Shown here piece by piece: positions 1 to 7,378 of a DNA stretch of 64,000 bases; position 1 is the stretch's first letter; each line of letters begins with the position of its first letter. The translations under genes were made by a program, and so were the position numbers. The notes under the pieces are model-generated. The model ran no database searches, was not told the origin of the DNA, and saw only the letters and a program-made list of their open reading frames with translations. This DNA is from Planococcus shenhongbingii (GTDB lineage Bacteria; Bacillota; Bacilli; Bacillales_A; Planococcaceae): positions 1,178,001 through 1,242,000 of the forward strand of contig NZ_CP129235.1 of NCBI RefSeq assembly GCF_030413635.1, written 5' to 3'.

Positions 1-237
1 GAGTAGCGCAAAGACGATTGTTTCTCTGTGTCAGCTTCGAAACATGAAAGGGCGTTGAAGGGTTTTAGCTGTCTCGTCGTTAAGCTGCTCTGCGGGCAAG
101 ACATTGGCCGAAGCCGGCGAGGCTAAATTTTTGCGACGAGTAATCGCAGGAGAAAGGAAAGCGGATGAAGTCGTGCCCGCGGAAAGCGTCCAACTGGAGC
201 GAAATGAACAGGGCTTTCGAGAGTTTCTCAAAAACCT
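1..237. repeat. Dispersed intergenic repeat, copy R1 (left end outside window)
   Basis: GC-rich non-coding DNA downstream of prsA. From about position 33 it matches R2 (from about 6876) over roughly 120 bases, sharing the phrases GAAACATGAAAGGGCGTTG, GACATTGGCCGA and TTTGCGACGAG. Its right end (CTGGAGCGAAATGA, then TTTCTC and ACCT at 224-237) matches the right ends of R2 and R3. It stops directly at the prsA terminator. Short open frames on either strand here have no ribosome binding site or protein-like character. Confidence 0.75.
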
Positions 238-272
238 AAAAAACCCCCACGTTCCAAAGAACGAGGGGGTTT
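238..272 (-). terminator. Rho-independent terminator of prsA
   Basis: The hairpin has arms AACCCCC and GGGGGTT with an inner ACGTTC/GAACG pair. A-rich and T-rich flanks would let it work on both strands. It lies just past the prsA stop and abuts the right edge of repeat R1. Confidence 0.85.
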
Positions 273-279
273 CCATTGC

Positions 280-1167
280 TTATTGAGCTGGTGCAGCTTC
301 AGCGTTGATGATTTCGTCAAGGGCGCCTTTTAAATCTTCATCCTTGATCTCGACATCCGCTTCTTTCATCATTTCAGCGATTTTAGGAACTAAAGTCGTT
401 TGATCTGCTTTTGCAATAGCCAGATCTGAACGAATTTGCTCTTTCTGGTCTTCCAATTTCGGCTGATCTTTAACTTCGCGTTTTTCAGTTACCTGGATAA
501 TATGGAAGCCATGCTGTGATTGAACCGGTTCACTGATTTCATCCACTTCTAATGCGTATGCGGCTTCTTCGAACTCAGGCACCATTGCGCCTGTACCGAA
601 CCAGTCAAGGCTGCCGCCGTTTGCTGCCGAACCTGTATCAGTTGAGTGCTCTTCAGCAAGGGCTGCAAAATCTCCACCAGCATCCAATTCTTTTTTCACT
701 TTGTTCGCTGTTTCTTCATCTGCCACTAGAATATGGCGGGCATTCAATTCAGTGCCTTGGCGGTCATACTGCGCTTGGATTTCTTCATCCGTTACTTCAA
801 CGCCATCTGTCAAAGCTTTTTCCTGCAATAAATTCAACCGGATCACTTTTTTATAGCTTTCCTCGGTTTGATTGTTTTGTGCTAGGAATTGTTCAAAGCT
901 TTCACCCATTTGCTCTTTATTGCTTTTGAATTCAGCATCAATTTCTTCTTCTGTTACTTCATATTTATCGGCAAGCACTTTTTCAATCATTAAGATTTGA
1001 AGTGCCTGATCTCCGACAGAAGTTTTCATTTCTTCATATAAATCTTCGTGTGTAATATCCCCGACTTTTGATTCTACGATAACTTCATCGCCTGATCCAC
1101 TGTCGCTGCATGCAGCCAACGCAAGAACTGACGCGGCCAAAGACAAGGTAAGTATTGATTTTTTCAT
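280..1167 (-). CDS. prsA: Peptidyl-prolyl isomerase foldase lipoprotein PrsA
   Basis: Membrane-anchored extracellular foldase that helps secreted proteins fold after Sec translocation. The start is the ATG of MKKSILTL, preceded by GGGAGC at good spacing; an in-frame ATG 15 bases upstream has no site of its own. The 295-residue product has a lipoprotein signal with lipobox LALAAC (lipidated Cys20), an N-terminal chaperone region, a parvulin-type domain at about residues 142-229 (NARHILV ... [10 protein letters not shown] ... QHGFHIIQV) and a charged C-terminal helix region. Length and layout match Bacillus PrsA. Hpr, a known regulator of secretion and protease genes, is encoded nearby, as in B. 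subtilis. Confidence 0.95.
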   Translation of the reverse strand: MKKSILTLSLAASVLALAACSDSGSGDEVIVESKVGDITHEDLYEEMKTSVGDQALQILMIEKVLADKYEVTEEEIDAEFKSNKEQMGESFEQFLAQNNQTEESYKKVIRLNLLQEKALTDGVEVTDEEIQAQYDRQGTELNARHILVADEETANKVKKELDAGGDFAALAEEHSTDTGSAANGGSLDWFGTGAMVPEFEEAAYALEVDEISEPVQSQHGFHIIQVTEKREVKDQPKLEDQKEQIRSDLAIAKADQTTLVPKIAEMMKEADVEIKDEDLKGALDEIINAEAAPAQ

Positions 1168-1302
1168 TTTTTTCGCTCCCAACTTTCTAACTAAATCCAG
1201 TTGTTACTATAACATAAACGTTTAAAAAATCAAAAAGTTTCTTTTTGAAGAGAGTACGCAGCCAATAGAAGGGATTCACCGCTAATGACCATTAAAATGG
1301 GA

Positions 1303-1335
1303 TAAAAAAAGTTCAAATGCCCGAGGCAAATGAAC
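1303..1335 (-). terminator. Terminator after the small membrane gene
   Basis: On the minus strand GTTCA and TGCC pair with GGCA and TGAAC, followed by a run of T (the A run at 1304-1310 on plus). It sits directly after the stop of the 61-codon gene. Confidence 0.75.
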
Positions 1336-1521
1336 TTAAGGAGTAAATTCTACGCCAACGTACAACGATACCAATAAAATGGTAATCAATATATTGATTG
1401 TACGAAAAATTTTCTGGTGGTTTTCTTCAGGAATTTCCCGTGAAGTTACAAGTGCCAATGTCATTCGATTGATCTGGAACAAGTAAAACACAGAGAACAT
1501 TACTACAAATGCGATAATCAT
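1336..1521 (-). CDS. Small two-helix membrane protein, function unknown
   Basis: A 61-residue protein with a hydrophobic N-terminal helix (MIIAFVVMFSVFYLF), a short polar loop with charged residues, and a second helix (INILITILLVSLYVGVEF), so probably a small integral membrane protein. A strong AGGGGAGG site lies 6 bases before the ATG and a terminator follows the stop, which supports a real gene despite the size. It sits between prsA and a DUF3267-type membrane protein, all on the minus strand. I do not recognise a named family and assign no function. Confidence 0.7.
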   Translation of the reverse strand: MIIAFVVMFSVFYLFQINRMTLALVTSREIPEENHQKIFRTINILITILLVSLYVGVEFTP

Positions 1522-1581
1522 GAGTTTCCTCCCCTCTGACTTTAGGTTCTAGTATAACAAAGACGGGAAGAAAAAACAGGA

Positions 1582-2127
1582 TTAGGCTACCGGTTCAGGA
1601 ACAAGAATTTCAAAACCTGAATCGGTTTCTTCGATTAACGCATCTTTAGGTGAATGTGCCAAGTTCCGCATATAAACTACATCAGTCAAACATAGCCCGC
1701 AGTGATAGGCAAGCAGCATCGCAAAGTAATGGCTGTAGACAGGCATCAGCAAACTCATTACGACAATTGACGTATTGATGAGCAGGAAAGGGGAAGCGAG
1801 AGTCAGGATAAAGCGCATTTTTGATACAGGTTCATTGATGTGCAATGAAATCATCGGGAATACTTTAAGCTGTTTTTTTACAATCAATTTTATGCATTTG
1901 CGGCAGCCGATGAGCGGCAGGAAATGGCATACTTTATGCAACGGATATATTGCAAGAATGGCACCAAGGAATAATAGGAAATTTTGATCGGACAAAGGAT
2001 CGGAATAAAGGATGTTCAGCACCACATAGAAGCTCATAAAAACTCCCAATGCGATCAACGCAGACATCATATATAAACGATCGAGCCCGTATTGTTTTTT
2101 TACGTTAATGGTTTTCCAGCAGTGCAT
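1582..2127 (-). CDS. DUF3267-like membrane protein (zincin-like fold, active site incomplete)
   Basis: The 181-residue product starts at the ATG of MHCWKT, which has AGGAG 9 bases upstream; the earlier in-frame ATG touches the AGGAG and is unlikely. It has four or more hydrophobic segments and the segment PLHKVCHFLPL at the position where DUF3267 putative zincin peptidases carry HExxH. Here the motif reads HKVCH, so the catalytic Glu is replaced by Lys, which suggests a non-peptidase role or an inactive member. Family assignment is from overall pattern (membrane layout, the H-x3-H segment and a C-terminal acidic tail), so it is moderate. It lies between prsA and hpr. Confidence 0.6.
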   Translation of the reverse strand: MHCWKTINVKKQYGLDRLYMMSALIALGVFMSFYVVLNILYSDPLSDQNFLLFLGAILAIYPLHKVCHFLPLIGCRKCIKLIVKKQLKVFPMISLHINEPVSKMRFILTLASPFLLINTSIVVMSLLMPVYSHYFAMLLAYHCGLCLTDVVYMRNLAHSPKDALIEETDSGFEILVPEPVA

Positions 2128-2236
2128 ATTTTGCATCTCCTAAAAGTGAATTTCTCTTTTGATTCGTTACATACAATACAACGAATTGGCAGGAAATGCA
2201 ATAAAGATTAACATTAAATTTTATAGAGCGTTTTCA

Positions 2237-2794
2237 TCATTTCTCAACCGCTTCGATAATGTGATTTTCCTCATTGAACTTCGATTCAATATTTTTGAAT
2301 GACGCTTCAAAGATTTCCATGAAATCATCTCCGTAGATGTTGCGGATGACAGCCATGACATCCATGAATTCTGGGAACTTGCCGTATAAATCTCTTATAG
2401 GCATGGAGCCATCAATGACGGCATGAGGGGTATCATGATACTTCTCAATCATTTCCTGCATTAAGGCTTCTCCTTTGGGAGTCAACTCTACATATGTATT
2501 GCGTTTGTCTGTATCCCGTTTCGAAAAAGCCAATAATTCACGTTCCTCCAGCTTTTTAGAAAAATTAAACGCAGTAGACACATGCATCACTCCGAATTTT
2601 GCCACATCGGAAATGGAAGCACCTTTTAAATGATAGGAAATCCATAGAATATGATGTTCATTAATATTTAAATCATAAGGTTTTATCCACAACTGCCAAT
2701 CTTTTTCGACAGCTTTCCATAATGCTTTTGACAGCTGGCCGATGCGCTGGCTAAACAACATGGCTTCTTTATAGGTATAATTTCGATCGCTCAT
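2237..2794 (-). CDS. hpr: MarR-family transition-state regulator Hpr/ScoC
   Basis: DNA-binding repressor that in B. subtilis controls extracellular proteases, sporulation and oligopeptide permeases during the transition to stationary phase. The 185-residue sequence matches Hpr closely: [58 protein letters not shown] and [14 protein letters not shown] are near-identical to Bacillus Hpr. The winged helix-turn-helix spans about residues 45-115. The ribosome binding site is modest (GGTG before CTTTA-ATG). Neighbours yhaH, trpP and hit follow the B. subtilis order. Confidence 0.95.
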   Translation of the reverse strand: MSDRNYTYKEAMLFSQRIGQLSKALWKAVEKDWQLWIKPYDLNINEHHILWISYHLKGASISDVAKFGVMHVSTAFNFSKKLEERELLAFSKRDTDKRNTYVELTPKGEALMQEMIEKYHDTPHAVIDGSMPIRDLYGKFPEFMDVMAVIRNIYGDDFMEIFEASFKNIESKFNEENHIIEAVEK

Positions 2795-2962
2795 TAAAGC
2801 ACCAACTTTCCCCCAAAATGTTTTTCTTTATTATAGCAATAAAGCAAACCTTATTGAAGTGTGAATAATAAAAAAATTTAAAAATATAATAATTAAACCA
2901 ACAATGTTTGAATTTAACTAACGATGTGAAGTGAAATAAGCTGCGGCAGGCCTGGAAAAAAA

Positions 2963-2986
2963 CAAAAAAGCTGCACAAGGCAGCTT
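2963..2986 (-). terminator. Terminator of yhaH, overlapping its stop codon
   Basis: AAGCTGC at 2968-2974 and GCAGCTT at 2980-2986 form a 7-bp stem with a 5-base loop. On the minus strand it is followed by a T run. Confidence 0.85.
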
Positions 2987-3383
2987 ATCCGTTATCACGA
3001 TCATCTTTTCTATCTTTTTTGTCACTTTTATCTTTGCTGATGGAATTCTGCAGGGCTTCAATTGCATTTTGGATCGCCAAAATTTCAAGTTGAAGATGCT
3101 CTTTTGCTGGAGCGGTGCTTTCCTGCCATTCCTGCATAGACGCTTTTAATCCATCAGTCGCCTCTGGAACGGCGGTTTTCGCTTCATCTGATAGCTTCGC
3201 AACAGATTCTTTCAATCCATTCACTTTTTCTTTTACATCTGATAATTTCTCTTTCCAATCCGTGGATGCCGTTTTCACTGAGCTTCTAAGCTCTTTCCCG
3301 GATTGAGGAGTTGAAAACAATGTAGCTGCAGCTCCTGCCGCAAGCCCAGTAGCAAGTCCTATAAAAAATGTTGATGCTTTCAT
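2985..3383 (-). CDS. yhaH: YtxH-domain protein YhaH
   Basis: The 132-residue protein begins with a glycine/alanine-rich membrane helix (FFIGLATGLAAGAAATLF) followed by TPQSGKELR, the hallmark of the YtxH family. A long charged, probably coiled-coil region follows (about residues 30-115), then a very hydrophilic Lys/Asp-rich tail. YtxH proteins are small general-stress-associated proteins of unknown biochemical role. The gene lies between trpP and hpr as in B. subtilis, so the yhaH name rests on both sequence and position. Confidence 0.85.
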   Translation of the reverse strand: MKASTFFIGLATGLAAGAAATLFSTPQSGKELRSSVKTASTDWKEKLSDVKEKVNGLKESVAKLSDEAKTAVPEATDGLKASMQEWQESTAPAKEHLQLEILAIQNAIEALQNSISKDKSDKKDRKDDRDNG

Positions 3384-3465
3384 TAGCCAAACGCCCCTTT
3401 CGTCCTATAACGTTCTTTTCCTTTATTTCACTTAATTAAAACATAAAGATGAATGGGGATTCAAT

Positions 3466-3504
3466 GAAAAAAAGCTTTTCGGCAATATTACTGCCGAAAA
3501 GCTT
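3466..3504 (-). terminator. Terminator of trpP
   Basis: GCTTTTCGGCA (3474-3484) pairs perfectly with TGCCGAAAAGC (3492-3502). On the minus strand a T run follows, and the hairpin lies a few bases past the trpP stop. Confidence 0.9.
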
Positions 3505-3509
3505 CTATT

Positions 3510-4040
3510 TTATACGGTTCGTGTCACGGCTGTTTCAAATTTCGAGCGTTTAACAAGTTTGATGACGATTGGATAAATGATTGCAAACGCAACGGCGTTC
3601 AAAACGATTGCCGGCAATACCACGGTCAGGAACAAAGCGCCGAAAGGAATTTCCGCCCCGATGACAAAAATCGCCGCTGACAGGAAAATCGAACCGGACA
3701 ATACCGTGCCGAGCCCGCATAAGAAAATGGCAACTGGAAGTTTGGTAACGAATTTTTTCATAATAAGGACCAAGGCTAAAAAGACGAATGCGGTAATGAA
3801 TTTATCAATGATGTTCGGTAAAAACCCGCCTGGAAAAGTTGAAAACAATCCGGATAAAACTCCTGTGGTAACCGCCAGTAAAAACACGGACTTCACATTA
3901 GGGAAAAGCAGGATTCCAATAAACATCATCGTTAACATAAAGTCTGGCTTCATCCCGCCGCTAAATCCGGGAATCACCACATAAAGTGCAGCTCCCACAC
4001 TGACCAGCAACGCCATTAAAACTAAATTCTTCGTATTCAT
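3510..4040 (-). CDS. trpP: Probable tryptophan transporter TrpP
   Basis: The 176-residue polytopic membrane protein has about five or six hydrophobic segments and matches the TrpP (YhaG) family in start (MNTKNLVLMALLVSVGAALY), in the GMKPDFMLTMMFI segment and in overall length. TrpP is the tryptophan uptake protein of Bacillales. In B. subtilis its translation is repressed by the tryptophan-bound TRAP protein. The region before this ATG carries a run of GAG/TAG triplets (separate entry) that would give the same control here. It lies between yhaH and hit, as in B. subtilis. Confidence 0.9.
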   Translation of the reverse strand: MNTKNLVLMALLVSVGAALYVVIPGFSGGMKPDFMLTMMFIGILLFPNVKSVFLLAVTTGVLSGLFSTFPGGFLPNIIDKFITAFVFLALVLIMKKFVTKLPVAIFLCGLGTVLSGSIFLSAAIFVIGAEIPFGALFLTVVLPAIVLNAVAFAIIYPIVIKLVKRSKFETAVTRTV

Positions 4041-4043
4041 TTT

Positions 4044-4068
4044 CTCATCTCTCCTCAGCTCTACGCTA
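4044..4068 (-). promoter_or_regulatory. Putative TRAP-binding site over the trpP ribosome binding site
   Basis: Read on the minus strand, the leader carries TAG-cg-TAG overlapping GAG-ct-GAG-ga-GAG-at-GAG just before AAA-ATG. GAG triplets lie at 4044-4046, 4049-4051, 4054-4056 and 4059-4061 (plus coordinates), TAG at 4061-4063 and 4066-4068, and a further GAG upstream at 4091-4093. The two-base spacing fits TRAP sites. The Shine-Dalgarno GGAG is inside the run, so bound protein would block translation. Confidence 0.75.
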
Positions 4069-4146
4069 TTTTTCTTTTCCCGGACGTGCCCTCATAGCCG
4101 CCGGCGAAAAAACTTATTCTGATTTTATCCTGTATAGTGCATTAAA

Positions 4147-4578
4147 TCAAGTATTCGAAACTAATTTTTCTTTTACTTGTTCAGCCAGTTCCTGAATACG
4201 CTCTGAAGTATATTCTTTTTCTTTTGTGATCCATTTCGCGCCAAAGCCGTCGGTCTGATCATAACGGGGGATAAAGTGCAGATGAAAATGATGCACACTT
4301 TGCCCCGCCTTGGCGCCATTGTTATTCAATAGATTCATACCTTCCAGTCCGAAAGTTTCTTTTAGGGCAAGGGCAATTTTAGGAGCTACGGAAAATAAAT
4401 GAGCAGCTTCGTCAGGCGCCAAATCATAAATATACGCCCGGTGGGTTTTCGGAATGAGCAGGGTATGGCCTTTAGAAAGCGGCATAATATCCATGAAGGC
4501 ATAAACATGCTCGTCTTCGTACACTTTCACGCTTGGGATATCGCCGGCAATAATCTTGCAGAAAATACAATTGGTCAT
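4147..4578 (-). CDS. hit: HIT-family nucleotide hydrolase Hit
   Basis: The 143-residue histidine-triad protein has a zinc-ligand pair at the N-terminus (CIFCKI) and the catalytic HIT motif HHFHLHF near residue 100 (H-x-H-x-H-x-x). This family hydrolyses purine nucleotides such as AMP-lysine or dinucleoside polyphosphates. The start at MTNCIFC is chosen because AAAGGA sits 8 bases upstream; earlier in-frame ATGs overlap or precede that site. It is divergent from ecsA with about 105 bases between them, the same arrangement as hit/ecsA in B. subtilis. Confidence 0.93.
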   Translation of the reverse strand: MTNCIFCKIIAGDIPSVKVYEDEHVYAFMDIMPLSKGHTLLIPKTHRAYIYDLAPDEAAHLFSVAPKIALALKETFGLEGMNLLNNNGAKAGQSVHHFHLHFIPRYDQTDGFGAKWITKEKEYTSERIQELAEQVKEKLVSNT

Positions 4579-4683
4579 TGTCATCATCCTTTCCATTTTT
4601 TCCATTTTATCATATTTAATTGTTGGTAAAAGAAATCAGCGGCCAGTTTTGATACAATAGTTTGAAAGAAAGAGGTGTTTTGA

Positions 4684-5433
4684 TTGGCAATATTAGAAGT
4701 CCAGTCCTTGACAGGCGGCTATACAAGAAAGCCTGTATTGCAAGACGTGACATTTTCAATCAATAAAGGAGAACTGGTCGGTTTGATCGGATTGAACGGT
4801 GCAGGAAAAAGTACAACTATCAAGCATATTATTGGTTTAATGCAGCCACAGTCCGGAGAAATCCGCTTAAACGGCAAAACATTCGAAGAAGACATGGATG
4901 CTTATCGGTCCTTGTTTACATATATTCCAGAAACACCGGTTCTCTACGAAGAATTAACATTGAGGGAGCATTTAGAACTGACGGCAATGGCGTACAATAT
5001 CGATTCGGCAGCTTTTGAAAAGCGGTCAGCTGCATTGCTCAAGGAATTCCGTATGGAAAAACGGCTGAAATGGTTCCCGTCCCACTTTTCTAAAGGGATG
5101 CGGCAAAAAGTGATGATCATGAGTGCTTTTCTGGTAAATCCGGCTCTTTATATTATCGATGAACCGTTTGTAGGGCTGGATCCACTGGGCATCAAATCAT
5201 TGCTTGACCAGATGGAACAGCAAAAGAAAAAAGGGGCATCGGTCCTGATGTCAACTCATATTCTGTCGACGGCAGAACGCTATTGCGACCGAATTATTTT
5301 GCTGCATAATGGGCGCATCCGCGCTATGGGCACCATGAATGACTTGCGGTCAGCATTCAATATGCCGAATGCTTCGTTGGATGATTTATATATTGCGATG
5401 ACTGAGGATGCTGTCAATGAAGAACTTGCATGA
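4684..5433 (+). CDS. ecsA: ABC transporter ATPase EcsA
   Basis: The 249-residue ATPase has Walker A GLNGAGKST at about residue 38, a signature region SKGMRQKVMIMSAF, Walker B LYIIDEPF and the switch histidine in STHIL. It is the energising subunit of the Ecs exporter, which in Bacillales affects protein secretion, competence and regulated intramembrane proteolysis. It begins with TTG, six bases after GAGGTG. Its 3' end overlaps ecsB by 17 bases, indicating translational coupling. The signature deviates slightly (SKGMRQK rather than LSGGQ), as is normal for this subfamily. Confidence 0.95.
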   Translation: MAILEVQSLTGGYTRKPVLQDVTFSINKGELVGLIGLNGAGKSTTIKHIIGLMQPQSGEIRLNGKTFEEDMDAYRSLFTYIPETPVLYEELTLREHLELTAMAYNIDSAAFEKRSAALLKEFRMEKRLKWFPSHFSKGMRQKVMIMSAFLVNPALYIIDEPFVGLDPLGIKSLLDQMEQQKKKGASVLMSTHILSTAERYCDRIILLHNGRIRAMGTMNDLRSAFNMPNASLDDLYIAMTEDAVNEELA

Positions 5434-6616
5434 AGTATGGTCCACACGGCTTCAGAAATATACCATTGAAGTCCAGAATTATTTAAAATATGTATTTACC
5501 GGACATATTGCTGTCGTTTTGCTTTTCGCTATCGGAGCGGCTGGCTATGCGTATAGCGAATGGGTGCAGAACGTGCCGCCTGATTTTCCGGGAGCCTGGC
5601 TGCTTGCGGTCGTTTTCGGACTGCTTTTGGCATACAGTCCACCGACTACATTATTGAAAGAAGCGGATATGGTTTATTTTCTGCCGCTTGAAAGCAAACT
5701 GGACCAATTTTTAAAACCGGCATTAAAATGGTCGTTCTTTTCCCAGCTGTACTTGCCGGTGATTGCTTTTGTCGTTTCCTTGCCGATGGTGAACGCCCTG
5801 TATGGCTTGCCTTCGTCGCTTCTCATCGGGTTTCCGATATTGGTATTGCTTTTAAAATGGTGGAATCTCCAAACGGAATTCGCATTCAGAAAAGCGCGTG
5901 CTGGAGACAAAGCTTGGATAGATCGCCTCGTCCGTTTCACTTTGGTCTTGGTTTTTGTTTATCTCTATGTCAGTGGACAAATGCTGTTTGCGATACTGGT
6001 TTTGTTTGCCATCATCATTTATGGAAAATGGGTACAGCAGCAAGCGGCAGGAAAGCCGTTCGCTTACGAACATTTTATCGCGCTGGAAGAAAACCGGATG
6101 CTGCGTTTCTACCAGTTCGCCAATTATTTCACCGATGTCCCGCATATTAAAGGGAAGATTAAAGAGCGCGCTTGGCTAAATTGGGTTTACCGGTTTATCA
6201 AGAGAGGGCCGGAAAATGCGCATTATTATTTAATATGGCGGACGTTCATCCGCTCCGATGAATTGTTTTATCTATGGGTGCGGCTGACGGTTATTGCGAT
6301 GGCAGGGGCTTGGCTCATTCCCTTTCCAATTGCTGTCGTAATCTTTTCGGCTGCGCTCGCTTTCGCATCAGCCATCCAAATTTGGCAGGGGCTGAACCAA
6401 ACCCAACATTTCCGGATGGATAATTTGTTCCCGCTTAAAAATTTCAGCAGGGAACGGGCAGTCAGAAAACTTGTTATTGTGATGCAAGTGCTGCAGGCTC
6501 TTCTTATTGCTGCGGTACTTTTAATAGCTGGAGCTCCTCTGGTGGCTCTTGTTGCGTTTGCAGCAGTATTGATTGTTTCAGCTGCAACGCTGGCTGTATC
6601 AAAGAAAAAGAAATAA
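5417..6616 (+). CDS. ecsB: ABC transporter permease EcsB
   Basis: The 399-residue polytopic membrane subunit of the Ecs transporter has hydrophobic segments near residues 28-50, 65-85, 115-150, 170-210, 290-330 and 350-395. The start MKNLHEVW is preferred: GAGG at 5404-5407 lies 9 bases upstream, whereas an ATG at 5408 would touch it. The C-terminus ends in a basic SKKKK tail. B. subtilis has a third gene, ecsC, after ecsB; here a terminator and a repeat island follow, so ecsC is absent from this locus. Confidence 0.92.
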   Translation: MKNLHEVWSTRLQKYTIEVQNYLKYVFTGHIAVVLLFAIGAAGYAYSEWVQNVPPDFPGAWLLAVVFGLLLAYSPPTTLLKEADMVYFLPLESKLDQFLKPALKWSFFSQLYLPVIAFVVSLPMVNALYGLPSSLLIGFPILVLLLKWWNLQTEFAFRKARAGDKAWIDRLVRFTLVLVFVYLYVSGQMLFAILVLFAIIIYGKWVQQQAAGKPFAYEHFIALEENRMLRFYQFANYFTDVPHIKGKIKERAWLNWVYRFIKRGPENAHYYLIWRTFIRSDELFYLWVRLTVIAMAGAWLIPFPIAVVIFSAALAFASAIQIWQGLNQTQHFRMDNLFPLKNFSRERAVRKLVIVMQVLQALLIAAVLLIAGAPLVALVAFAAVLIVSAATLAVSKKKK

Positions 6617-6617
6617 T

Positions 6618-6652
6618 GAAAAGCCCCCGCAAATTGAATTGCGAGGGCTTTT
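6618..6652 (+). terminator. Terminator of ecsB (left member of a duplicated pair)
   Basis: AAAAGCCC...GCAA pairs with TTGCGAGGGCTTTT around the loop ATTGAA. The same sequence with three changes recurs at 7344-7377 at the other edge of repeat R2. Confidence 0.9.
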
Positions 6653-6654
6653 CT

Positions 6655-7340
6655 CAGCTTGTTGAGAAAGATAAAACTTGTATCGGTAATCATCCCTTAA
6701 CCGATATTCCGCCAACCAGCTGCGAAGACATTGGCCGAGGTTTGTGAGGGCAAGTCTTTGCGACGAAGCGCGCAGCGCTGCAGGAGCATAGGTTTTCAGC
6801 CGCGGGCGAGCGCCAAGCCGCTTCGTCGCTTCGCTCCTGTTTCTGTCTCTGTCTCTGTCTCTGCATCGCTGCGCTAGCTTCGAAACATGAAAGGGCGTTG
6901 CAGGGTCTCGGCTGTCTCGTCGCTTACGCTGCCCCGCAGGCAAGACATTGGCCGACGCCTGCGAGGCCAAGTCTTTGCGACGAGCTTGCGCAGGAGCAGT
7001 ATGTTTTCCTCCGCTGGTTGGCTCCATATCTGGTGAGCAGGAACAAATAAGAGAAGGGTTTCTCAAAAAATCACACTTTTATAGAGTCTCTAAAAGTGAT
7101 AAAAGAGAGCTGAATGCAGCGGAAGGCGGCGACTTCTGCGGGAACAGGGCGAGTCCTGAGACCCCGCAGGGAATGAAAGGGGCAAATTACTTTTGTCCCT
7201 TTCATTTGCGACGAAGCTAGCGAAGCGATGCAGGAGCACAAGGTTTTTGCCAGCGAGCGAGGAGGCTCAGGCCGCCCCCCGCGAAAAGCGTCCGTCCTGG
7301 AGCGCAATGACAGAAGAACATACGAGTTTCTCGACAGCCT
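6655..7340. repeat. Dispersed intergenic repeat, copy R2 (compound)
   Basis: The island fills most of the 760-bp space between the convergent genes ecsB and the M20 amidohydrolase; no gene is supportable in it. Imperfect terminal inverted repeats are AGCTTGTTGAGAAA (6655-6668) and TTTCTCGACAGCCT (7327-7340). An internal perfect 10-bp pair is GCCAACCAGC (about 6713) and GCTGGTTGGC (about 7014). Its first 66 bases match R3 at about nine positions in ten. The middle holds two direct copies of a GACATTGGCCGA...TTTGCGACGA block (about 6729 and 6942), a (TCTCTG)n tract at 6837-6863 and a hairpin at about 7171-7206 (ATGAAAGGG/CCCTTTCAT). Long minus-strand frames here are by-products of GC-rich repeats. 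Confidence 0.85.
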
Positions 7341-7343
7341 GTG

Positions 7344-7377
7344 AAAAACCCCCGCAAATTGAATTGCGGGGGTTTTT
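7344..7377 (-). terminator. Terminator of the M20 amidohydrolase gene (right member of a duplicated pair)
   Basis: A 14-bp perfect stem AAAAACCCCCGCAA / TTGCGGGGGTTTTT with loop ATTGAA ends two bases from the stop codon. It matches the ecsB terminator at 31 of 34 positions, loop included. Confidence 0.93.
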
Positions 7378-7378
7378 C

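Noticed and set aside
2769..2978. 69-codon minus-strand frame upstream of hpr
   Set aside because: It is an AT-rich Phe/Lys-rich translation of the hpr leader that also covers the yhaH terminator; no start signals.
6599..7066. A 155-codon minus-strand open frame and several shorter ones across repeat R2
   Set aside because: They fall in a repeated GC-rich non-coding element, have no ribosome binding site and no protein-like composition. Their parts recur with frame changes in R1 and R3.
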